From assembly GCF_022539665.2 (NCBI RefSeq), contig NC_081337.1, positions 11,277,768-11,341,767 on the forward strand: a stretch of 64,000 nucleotides of DNA. The letters are read 5' to 3'. The notes beneath the pieces are model-generated. The model searched no databases and was not told the origin of the DNA. It saw nothing but the letters and a program-made list of their open reading frames with translations. Each line of letters starts with the position of its first letter. The stretch's first letter is position 1. This DNA comes from Daphnia carinata. Lineage: Eukaryota > Arthropoda > Branchiopoda > Diplostraca > Daphniidae. Below are positions 56,922 through 64,000 of the stretch, in pieces. The translations under genes were made by a program, and so were the position numbers.

Positions 56922-58022
56922 ATGTCACACGGGAGAAGTGTGGTCACAGCCGCTGGAGAAAGAAGCCGTAGACGGGCGGCAGAAGAGGCAGCCAAGGAGA
57001 TTCAAACCTATTACTCGGGTTTGAGGGCGGCAACACACCTAGCACGGTCGACAGCGGGATTGCAGGGAGCAAACGAAGCACCGGTGCGGGCAAAGGGCCG
57101 CTCAAGAGGCCCTCCTGGAGGAGTGAGTGAGCTCACTTTGGGACAAAAAGGTACGTGTGTGCTCAGTGAAGAGTCCCTACCGCGGGAAGTCCCAGATCAG
57201 GCGCAATTCCAGTCAGATTCTGAGCCACAGGGCGAGGAATTTGAAGACGCTCAGGGCTACCAGGATTCTGGGAATCCGGAAGCAGGGAGTGGTGCGTCGG
57301 AAGGGGCAGTCGGGCCGATAGCTGCACGTAGGCAGTACGAAGAGGCTCGGGAGGTAGGGAACAAAGAAGGAGTAAAAGCACGGACCAGGGCAGAAGCCGA
57401 AGAGCGACAAGTAGGGCGGGTCATTGATCGTGATCAGGGATCACGATCACGTCAAGCAGAGTTTGACGACCGCGAGTCGCTCATTCAGCAGGTGACAGTC
57501 TCCAGTGTCCAGGAAGGTACCGGTGTAAAGGCCGTCTCAGCGGAGGCGGAAACGGTCGAAGGCGATCAAGTATCCCAGTCGCAGCGGAGGAAGTCGGGCG
57601 ACCCAAATTCCAGTGGAACGAAGGGGTTACTGACCGGGAGCCAGGACGTGCGGCGGTCGTCGGCACGAGCGGAAGACGTGACCGGCGGAAGAAGCGCAGT
57701 TGGCGTGGAAGCTGATACCACTGGGGTCATCAACCGTTCGTCGGGTACCCATAGTAGCCAGCCGGTGGAGGCGAGAGGCTTGGGAGGAAGAAACCCGCGC
57801 GAAGGCCTACGACCTAGAGCGTTCAGTACTCCGCAGGAAGCGACAACAGTGAGACAGGGACGAAGCGGATTCAGCGTCGGAGGATCGCCGAGCCGACAGT
57901 CTCTGGAGGAGCCCGAAGTAGATTGGGATCCATTCTTGGGAGAAGAGGAAGACATGGCGGAACGTCCAAGGAGCCCGAAAAGTTCCGGGGCACGCCGAAA
58001 GAGAATGCGATTGAGTGGATAG
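56922..58022 (+). CDS. Gypsy ORF1, disordered N-terminal gag region
   Basis: A 366-residue open frame rich in Gly, Ser, Glu, Arg and Gln, with no predicted fold. It begins near the primer site and ends 'RRKRMRLSG', overlapping the gag-pol frame by about 100 bases. The gag core lies in the next frame (-1), so this is either an N-terminal gag extension joined by frameshift or the result of an old one-base indel. The first in-frame Met is about 56922. No clear slippery heptamer was found in the overlap, which slightly favours an indel. A shadow ORF on the opposite strand is due to GC-rich composition. Confidence 0.6.
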   Translation: MSHGRSVVTAAGERSRRRAAEEAAKEIQTYYSGLRAATHLARSTAGLQGANEAPVRAKGRSRGPPGGVSELTLGQKGTCVLSEESLPREVPDQAQFQSDSEPQGEEFEDAQGYQDSGNPEAGSGASEGAVGPIAARRQYEEAREVGNKEGVKARTRAEAEERQVGRVIDRDQGSRSRQAEFDDRESLIQQVTVSSVQEGTGVKAVSAEAETVEGDQVSQSQRRKSGDPNSSGTKGLLTGSQDVRRSSARAEDVTGGRSAVGVEADTTGVINRSSGTHSSQPVEARGLGGRNPREGLRPRAFSTPQEATTVRQGRSGFSVGGSPSRQSLEEPEVDWDPFLGEEEDMAERPRSPKSSGARRKRMRLSG

Positions 58023-61000
58023 ACCGATTTGAAAGGATCGGCCGCCATAATCGCTGGTCCAATAACGATCTAGCAAGGGCCATTGACGTCTCGCTCGAGG
58101 GGCCTGCCTACAAATGGATTGTAGGCCTTGAGGCGAGAAACGCCCGACCAGATAACTGGGAGGACCAGCAGATTCGCATAGCCGAAACGGATGACGAACC
58201 GGAGCACTACAGAGAAGTGCGAGGGCTCAAGACATTGTTCCTCAAACAATTCGTGGCGGTAAATCTGAAGCGGCAGACGGAAAGGAAGCTGCGGATGAGG
58301 GTCCAAGGCAAGGACGAGGACGTCACGGAATACTACCATGATGTCCTGGACATGTGCCGCATTGTCCAGCCGGATATAGCTGAGGAAGTGCGCATAGATC
58401 ACCTGTTCAGGGGGTTGAGCCCAACCCTTTATGAGAGACTTTACGTGTTGGGCATCAAGACGTGTGAAGATTTCTTGGAAGAGGCGAGGCTTCACGCGGA
58501 TGCCGTCAAAACAGCCTACGAGAGGGGCTATGAGGATAGGCGTAGAGAGCGGGAGAAGCCTGCCGTGGGAGCAGTAGACCTTGACCAAATGCAAGACCTA
58601 CGGCGCCAGATCCAGGAGTTGCGGGACGAGCTAGCCCGGGCAAAGGATCCCTCGAAGAAAAAGGAAAAAGAAGGCGGGAAAAGCGATTGGAACAAAAAGC
58701 CAAAGAAGAAGAACCCATTTCGCTGTTTTAATTGCGATGAAGAAGGGCACATCGCGAGAAACTGTCAGAAGGAAAAGAAGAAGGAGACTGCGGTGAAACC
58801 CAAGAAGCCCGAGGGGGAGGAGCCTAAGGCAGCCTGTGCGGTGATTGGCGGAGACCAGTCTTCGGAAATGACCAATGGCGATCGTCAGCCGACCGAAGAA
58901 ATTTGGATTGGTGGACGGCCGGTCGATGCTTTGGTCGACACGGGAGCGGTGATTTCAGTTATCTCACCATCGTTGGCGAGTAGATTGAAATTGAAAATAG
59001 TCCCGTGGGAAGGACCGATGGTCGTGACGGCCGATGGACAGCCGATGAATCCGAGGGGGAAGGTCTCCCTCACGGTCACGAATAAAAACGCGTCCGTGGA
59101 GGGTGAAGCCTTGGTCCTGAAGACATTTGGACCAGAATTTATCATGGGAAGAAACTTACTGAAGCTGTTCCGAGAGCTGAAAATCTGTTTTAGTAACCCG
59201 CCAATAGTGGAACTAGGAGCCATCCATATGGAGGCAAGCGGTGGGAAAGAAACCGTGAAGAAAGTGACAGTGACGGTGGGTGTGACGGTGCCGAAGAGAA
59301 GTGCGATGCCAGTAAAAGTGTCCATCCCTGAAGTGGGAAATGACGCTATTATGTTACTGAGACCATCGAAGAAGCTGTTGCAAAATAGTGGACTTTCGGC
59401 GAGCCATGCTCTCATCGACTGCTCGAAGCCAGAAGCAGTGGTTCACGTGATGAATGTTGACCATGTGGATCACGTGATCGTCGAGGGAACTTCCATCGGT
59501 CACCTAATGCCGATTGACCAGGCGAGCAATCTCTCGTTGGAAGAAAGCGAGGAGAGGGATGCAGCTAAAGAGGTCGGGGGCCGGTCGGGAAAACCGCGGA
59601 AACCAGCGGCGTTTGATCAGTGTGTAGCGTCAACTGTGGCGGTGCAGGATCGGAACGACCTAATTGATCTGCTCACACAGTTTCAGGATGTGTTTGCGGA
59701 CAGTGGGGAGTGCTTGGGCCAGTGTAATGTGCTCGAGCATGCGATTCCAACAGGTGGGGCAGCGCCGATTAAACAGCTGCCAAGGAGACGGGCATGGAGG
59801 GAGAGAGAATTGATTAAGGAAGAAGTCAGCAAAATGCTCAAACAGGGAGTTATAGAGCCGGCCCAAAGCCCCTGGTCGTCACCAGTCGTCCTAGTACGGA
59901 AAAAGGACGGAAAGTGGCGATTCTGCATTGATTACAGGCGGCTAAATGAGGTGACAACGAAGGATGTGTACCCACTCCCACGTATAGACGATGCTCTGTC
60001 CAAACTGGAGGGAGCAGCTTTGTTTAGTGTGGTAGACCTACAAAGCGGATATTGGCAGGTCCCTGTTGCGGAAGCCGATAAGCCGAAGACAGCATTTGTT
60101 ACACCTGACGGCCTCTACCAGTTCCGAGTGATGCCGTTTGGGTTATGCTCAGCTCCGAGCACTTTCCAACGACTGATGGACATGGTGTTGGCAGGATTAA
60201 AGTGGACCGATTGTTTGGTGTACATGGATGACGTGGTCATCTTTGGAAAAGACGCAGGGGAGCATTTGGAGAGACTGGGAAAAGTCTTGTCCTGCTTCCG
60301 GAAGGCCAATTTGAAGTTGAAGATAGAAAAGTGTGCCTTTGGGAACAAGCGTGTGAGAATGCTGGGCCACGTGGTAAGCAAGGCCGGAATAGAGCCGGAT
60401 CCGGACCACTGTAAGGCCATTGAAATGTTCCCGGGGCCAAACCTCAATGCCAATGAGAAGGCAAAGAGAAAGTGGGTCAAAAGCTTTGTAGGCCTTTGTT
60501 CGTTCTACCGGAAGTTCGTGCCAAATTTCGCCCAGGTGGCGTACCCGCTTACGACAATGGAGGGGAAGGGTGTGTTTCGTTGGGGAGAACCGGAACGAAA
60601 CAGTTTCGCCGAGTTGAAAGTTGCGCTGGTGAAGGCAGCAAAGCTTGCTCATCCAGACTATTCGAAGAACTTTGAAGTGCATCCCGACGCCTGTGACTAT
60701 GGCATAGGGGCGGCGCTTATGCAAGAAAGAGACGGGAACCCCATGCCAATTTGCTTCGTGAGCAGAGTGTTGAACAAGTCGGAAAGAAACTACACGATAA
60801 CGGAAAAGGAGTGCCTCGCCATTGTATGGGCTGTAAAGAAGTTTCGGCCATACATTTGGGGTACAAAAGTGGTAGTGAAAACCGACCATCATGCCTTGTG
60901 TTGGCTGATGACCAAGCAGGAACTCAGTGGCCGGTTGGAGAGGTGGAGTGTGGCGTTACAAGAATACGACATCTCCATCCGCTACAAGAAAGGAAGTTTA

Positions 61001-61768
61001 CACGAAGACGCTGACGCCCTATCGCGGTACCCTATACAAGAAGGGGAAGAAGAGGCGCAAGCTGCGGTCTTTCCAGTGGCGGCTATAGGCTTGGATATAG
61101 GATCTTGGGCGGAAGGCCAAGACCGTGTGAAGCAGTGGCGATGGATCAAACAAGTGATGGGCAAGAACGGGGCCACGCAGTACGGAAATTTTATGCTGAA
61201 GGAAGGCTTGCTGTACCTGAAGACGATCAGATTCGGTCAGGAATTTGACCGCCTTTGTGTGCCTCCGGAGCGGCGGAAGGAAGCGTTGTCGTGGGTTCAT
61301 GATGAACCTACGGCAGGGCATCTGGGGCAAGGAAAGACCCTGGAAAAGGCTAGGCAAAGATTTTATTGGCCTAAAATGGACAGAGCTGTTACCCGGTATG
61401 TCCAGAGCTGCAAAAGCTGCCAGACGCGGAAGCCGGAGCAGGGAAAGACGAAGGGTCTGATGGAGATCACACAGGTGGGAGGACCTTTCGAGAGGATCGG
61501 AATTGATGTCCTTGGCTCATTCCCACGATCCCGCAGTGGGAACACAAACATTGTGGTTGCAGTAGACTACCTTACAAAATGGGTGGAAGCACGGGCTTTG
61601 CCGGATGCCACGGCCCGGCAAATCGCAAAATTCTTCGTCGAGGATGTCGTGCTTCGACATGGATTTCCACGGGAGTTGACTTCAGATCAAGGGAAGTGTT
61701 TTACAGCCGAAGTCACCCGCGAAGTGTTGGCATTGCTGCGACTGTCGCATCGCATGACGGTGCCTTAA
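57923..61768 (+). CDS. Gypsy gag-pol polyprotein (gag, protease, RT, RNase H, integrase to stop)
   Basis: A 1281-codon open frame. The gag core starts near residue 15 ('EPEKFRGTPKENAIEWIDRF'), with a coiled-coil tail, and a CCHC knuckle 'CFNCDEEGHIARNC' lies near 270. Aspartic protease 'LVDTGAVISVIS' is near 336. RT spans about 640-830, with 'YMDDVVIFG' at 767. RNase H begins about 916 ('DACDYGIGAAL'), with 'TDHHALCWLM' near 987. The integrase HHCC finger ('HDEPTAGHLGQ', 'CKSCQTRKP') is near 1126-1170, followed by the first two catalytic Asp (near 1196 and 1255). The frame ends at an in-frame TAA (61766-61768), before the third catalytic residue. The first codon here is TTG; translation probably comes from upstream through frameshift. 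Stop apart, the domains look intact. Confidence 0.88.
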   Translation: MGSILGRRGRHGGTSKEPEKFRGTPKENAIEWIDRFERIGRHNRWSNNDLARAIDVSLEGPAYKWIVGLEARNARPDNWEDQQIRIAETDDEPEHYREVRGLKTLFLKQFVAVNLKRQTERKLRMRVQGKDEDVTEYYHDVLDMCRIVQPDIAEEVRIDHLFRGLSPTLYERLYVLGIKTCEDFLEEARLHADAVKTAYERGYEDRRREREKPAVGAVDLDQMQDLRRQIQELRDELARAKDPSKKKEKEGGKSDWNKKPKKKNPFRCFNCDEEGHIARNCQKEKKKETAVKPKKPEGEEPKAACAVIGGDQSSEMTNGDRQPTEEIWIGGRPVDALVDTGAVISVISPSLASRLKLKIVPWEGPMVVTADGQPMNPRGKVSLTVTNKNASVEGEALVLKTFGPEFIMGRNLLKLFRELKICFSNPPIVELGAIHMEASGGKETVKKVTVTVGVTVPKRSAMPVKVSIPEVGNDAIMLLRPSKKLLQNSGLSASHALIDCSKPEAVVHVMNVDHVDHVIVEGTSIGHLMPIDQASNLSLEESEERDAAKEVGGRSGKPRKPAAFDQCVASTVAVQDRNDLIDLLTQFQDVFADSGECLGQCNVLEHAIPTGGAAPIKQLPRRRAWRERELIKEEVSKMLKQGVIEPAQSPWSSPVVLVRKKDGKWRFCIDYRRLNEVTTKDVYPLPRIDDALSKLEGAALFSVVDLQSGYWQVPVAEADKPKTAFVTPDGLYQFRVMPFGLCSAPSTFQRLMDMVLAGLKWTDCLVYMDDVVIFGKDAGEHLERLGKVLSCFRKANLKLKIEKCAFGNKRVRMLGHVVSKAGIEPDPDHCKAIEMFPGPNLNANEKAKRKWVKSFVGLCSFYRKFVPNFAQVAYPLTTMEGKGVFRWGEPERNSFAELKVALVKAAKLAHPDYSKNFEVHPDACDYGIGAALMQERDGNPMPICFVSRVLNKSERNYTITEKECLAIVWAVKKFRPYIWGTKVVVKTDHHALCWLMTKQELSGRLERWSVALQEYDISIRYKKGSLHEDADALSRYPIQEGEEEAQAAVFPVAAIGLDIGSWAEGQDRVKQWRWIKQVMGKNGATQYGNFMLKEGLLYLKTIRFGQEFDRLCVPPERRKEALSWVHDEPTAGHLGQGKTLEKARQRFYWPKMDRAVTRYVQSCKSCQTRKPEQGKTKGLMEITQVGGPFERIGIDVLGSFPRSRSGNTNIVVAVDYLTKWVEARALPDATARQIAKFFVEDVVLRHGFPRELTSDQGKCFTAEVTREVLALLRLSHRMTVP

Positions 61769-61783
61769 CAAGCAAACGGCCTG

Positions 61784-62491
61784 GTGGAGAGACAGAACAA
61801 GACGCTAGCGACTATGCTAGCGATGTACGTGGATGAGAGCCACGAGGATTGGGACGAATTCCTCGGATTTGTAACCTTTGCCTACAACACTGCCCGACAG
61901 GAAAGCACCAACCATACGCCTTTTATGATGGTGTATGGAAGAGAGGCAGTGATTCCGGCGGATCTTCTGGCGGCGACAGGACCAAACCAGCCAAAACTCG
62001 TCGACGCAGAAGACCTGATGAAGGCAATGATGGAGCTGAGAGAGGACGTCAAGGACCGGCTGGCCATAGTACAGCAACGGCAAAAGACGCAATATGATGC
62101 CAGAGCGAGTGTGCCACCAGTGTACGAACCTGGTGATTTAGTGTTAATCTTTCGTCCACAGCGAAAGAAGGGGCTCGCGGAGAAGTTGCTGCATCAATAC
62201 GTGGGTCCTTATAAAGTGGTCAGACAAGTTACTGAACTAAACTATGAACTTCGGAAACCAAGTGGGAAAAAAACTATTGTAGTGCATGTGTCTCAAATGA
62301 AGAAGTTTGTAGTAGAATCGGACGACGAGTCCAATAGCGAAGAAGAAAGTGAGAAGGTAGTGGATGCCGAAACCGGGTCGGGTGTCGAGTGTGTTGACAC
62401 CGGCTCGGGAGAGGCACGTGCCGAAATGGAAGCGGGTGGGGCGCGTGCCGATAATGACACGGGCCGATACCCGAAGCTGACAGTGAAGTGA
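61784..62491 (+). CDS. Integrase C-terminus downstream of the stop
   Basis: Continues the same frame as gag-pol after the TAA. It contains the third catalytic Glu ('GLVERQNKTL' region) and 'FVTFAYNTARQESTNHTPF'. The GPY/F-type tail has 'YEPGDLVLIF' and 'QYVGPYKVVRQV', followed by an acidic C-terminus. It has no start of its own and is best read as the remainder of the interrupted integrase. It overlaps env by four bases. Confidence 0.8.
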   Translation: MERQNKTLATMLAMYVDESHEDWDEFLGFVTFAYNTARQESTNHTPFMMVYGREAVIPADLLAATGPNQPKLVDAEDLMKAMMELREDVKDRLAIVQQRQKTQYDARASVPPVYEPGDLVLIFRPQRKKGLAEKLLHQYVGPYKVVRQVTELNYELRKPSGKKTIVVHVSQMKKFVVESDDESNSEEESEKVVDAETGSGVECVDTGSGEARAEMEAGGARADNDTGRYPKLTVK

Positions 62492-63741
62492 CACCTGACA
62501 CCGACCCTATTGGAGTAGCTGTGGAACAGCCAGCGAAAAGAGAAAGGGGGAGAGTGAGGCGCCGTCCATTGGAGCCGATCGCCGAACTGGACGAAGGCCT
62601 ACAAGACGAAGGAGGTTCCGCAATGGACTCGGCGGCGGAAGCACCGACGGGTCGGCCTACCAGGAAGAAACGGGCACCCGGATGGATGAAGAACATGCTG
62701 TTCTTTACATTGGTCTGTTTCGTAGGCCAATTGGTTCAAGGGAACGAAATGAAGAGAAAATTCGTTGTTACCGAGGGTGCAGTGTTTCACCCCGAGGGTA
62801 CTTTGGCACTGGGCGACTCAGAATGGGTTGTCATTTACGACGTGCCCACCAAGCGGGCGGAGCAGGTAATTAAATTGGTTACCGCTTGGATAGACGATAT
62901 GTCGAGTGCCTTCGGCAAAGCGGTAACGGGGAATTTCCCAATGGAAGTAAAACCGTTTTTGGAAGGTCCGGCGCTTGATTTGGCTGAAATCAAGGCAAGA
63001 GCGGAGCGTCGGAGGCGGGAATTCCGAGAACTAGAACGAGCTTTGAAAGGCGACGGAGCCCGGCGGAAGCGCGGATTGATCGACGGGGGCGGCCAGCTTC
63101 TTAACTGGCTCTTTGGAACCGCCACGACGAAGGACTTGGAAGCCGTGCACTCGAAGCTCGAGTCATTCGACAAGAGAGGTCTGGAGGTGGTGCACCTGCT
63201 CCAGGAGCAAGCGACCTTGTTAAATGTGACTATGGGACACCTGGCGGAGCATGAGTCGGAAATCAGTGCTCTCATGGCAGTGGCGGGGCAGATGCGTCGA
63301 GAACAGGCACAGCTGAGGAAGGTCTTCAATGATAGCTGGACTCTGGCTCGAGAGTTACTGTTCCTGCAAAAAGTAACAAGGTCTGTGGAGAAAGCAAATA
63401 GAGCGCTGGACTGGACGGCCGAAGTCCTACACGGTTGGCAAACCGGCCTAGCGGATGCAGCTATAGGGAGATTGTCACCACTCCTTTGTCCTCCGAACGT
63501 ACTAGCTCAAGCGCTGGATTCGGTTCGACAAGCTTTGCCCCAAGGCTGGGGACTAACACCAGCATTACAAGGAGGAAATGGCTGGAGAGCGTACCAGGAA
63601 GCCAGGGTGGAGGCGGCGCTTGTGAGTGGGAACGTTCGATTGTTTATTCATCTGCCGGTGTTCGAATTCAATTACGCCTTGCAGATCTACAGTGTTGTTA
63701 TAGCCTTGAAGTGTCTTGGTCAACTGCGCTTGTATTCTTAG
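62488..63741 (+). CDS. Env-like glycoprotein of the gypsy element (C-terminus altered)
   Basis: A 417-codon frame starts at the pol stop; the first ATG is at 62623. A hydrophobic stretch near residue 70-85 ('MLFFTLVCFVGQLVQG') would serve as signal peptide. A furin-type site RRKR (63061-63072, residues 192-195) is followed by a glycine-rich, hydrophobic segment ('GLIDGGGQLLNWLFG') typical of errantivirus and insect F-type fusion proteins. Then comes a heptad-like coiled-coil region (about 215-300). Such proteins sit in the membrane and fuse envelopes. No C-terminal membrane anchor is found before the stop, so the 3' end is probably deleted or shifted after about 63690. Expression would need splicing, for which no site is proven. 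Confidence 0.75.
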   Translation: MTPDTDPIGVAVEQPAKRERGRVRRRPLEPIAELDEGLQDEGGSAMDSAAEAPTGRPTRKKRAPGWMKNMLFFTLVCFVGQLVQGNEMKRKFVVTEGAVFHPEGTLALGDSEWVVIYDVPTKRAEQVIKLVTAWIDDMSSAFGKAVTGNFPMEVKPFLEGPALDLAEIKARAERRRREFRELERALKGDGARRKRGLIDGGGQLLNWLFGTATTKDLEAVHSKLESFDKRGLEVVHLLQEQATLLNVTMGHLAEHESEISALMAVAGQMRREQAQLRKVFNDSWTLARELLFLQKVTRSVEKANRALDWTAEVLHGWQTGLADAAIGRLSPLLCPPNVLAQALDSVRQALPQGWGLTPALQGGNGWRAYQEARVEAALVSGNVRLFIHLPVFEFNYALQIYSVVIALKCLGQLRLYS

Positions 63742-64000
63742 TTCCTCTCTCTGCTCAGCTCCCCTACCGGGTGTGTGAGCACACTACAACATCTCCCTTT
63801 TTCACATCCACAATGCGACAACACAGACGAGAGTAACAATGAGAAACGAATTGACATAAACGAGGCAGCACTACGACAATGAACATGATAACACTGACAA
63901 CGAGTTAGACTGGCGACCGGAACAGGAGAGCGAGAGAGAGATAGGTTAATATGCATTGGACTCAGTTTTGTTTAGAATATACTTTTCCCGACCGAGTTTG
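63742..64000. other. Right edge, nothing recognised
   Basis: No ORF, LTR start or repeat that I can support. Confidence 0.4.

Larger units (their letters stand above)
56498..64000 (+). mobile_element. Ty3/gypsy element with env-like ORF, 3' LTR not in window
   Basis: 5' LTR 56498-56743, primer-binding site from 56744, ORF1, gag-pol and env follow in order. The 3' LTR is not found before 64000, so it is either beyond the window or lost. The gag-pol-env layout is that of errantivirus-like gypsy elements. One in-frame stop breaks integrase. Confidence 0.88.

Noticed and set aside
57566-58048. Minus-strand ORFs inside the gypsy element
   Set aside because: Shadows of the GC-rich gag and pol frames.

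Overview
This is arthropod nuclear DNA, most likely from a small crustacean such as a Daphnia-like branchiopod. The basis is the set of introns of about 60-100 bases in the two intact genes, an AT-rich background, a vasa-type DEAD-box fragment, and BEL/Pao, Ty1/copia, Ty3/gypsy, MULE-like and pogo-like elements. The species call is an inference; nothing in the window names it.

Only two genes look intact and host-like. Both are on the minus strand near the left end: the spliceosomal WD40 protein Prp4 (3437-5057, six exons, 432 aa) and a BTB/C2H2 zinc-finger protein (6003-7250, five exons, 324 aa). Nearly everything else is layered transposable-element debris. In order: BEL/Pao remains (1-1480); an inverted-repeat element with an 8-base target duplication (7334-9860), holding two copies of one short element, one inside the other in opposite orientation; a decayed pogo-like element (9971-11974); a palindromic element split by a solo LTR (12118-13045); a 15.7-kb region bounded by ~0.5-0.65-kb inverted repeats (13929-29627), which holds a MULE with a clear 8-base target duplication (21218-25095), two copies of another inverted-repeat element (Y), and an intron-containing, broken vasa fragment next to a piece of a second gene; a second MULE pseudogene (33210-35020); a copia pseudogene (37080-40170); a BEL pseudogene (41290-47869) split by a non-autonomous LTR element with 387-base LTRs (42218-44743); a second pogo-like pseudogene; a third BEL fragment split by a solo LTR; and a gypsy element with an env-like ORF (56498 to the right edge).

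The most unusual theme is that tRNA-like modules (recognisable A and B boxes) sit inside or beside several unrelated inverted-repeat DNA elements, in both orientations. A second theme is that several element ends are built from arrays of 10-15-base iterons in direct and inverted order, with a different iteron in each array. Nested insertions with target duplications (8, 7, 7, 8, 4, 4 and 4 bases) give a relative order of events. All coordinates, duplications and translations were read by eye; no search was run.
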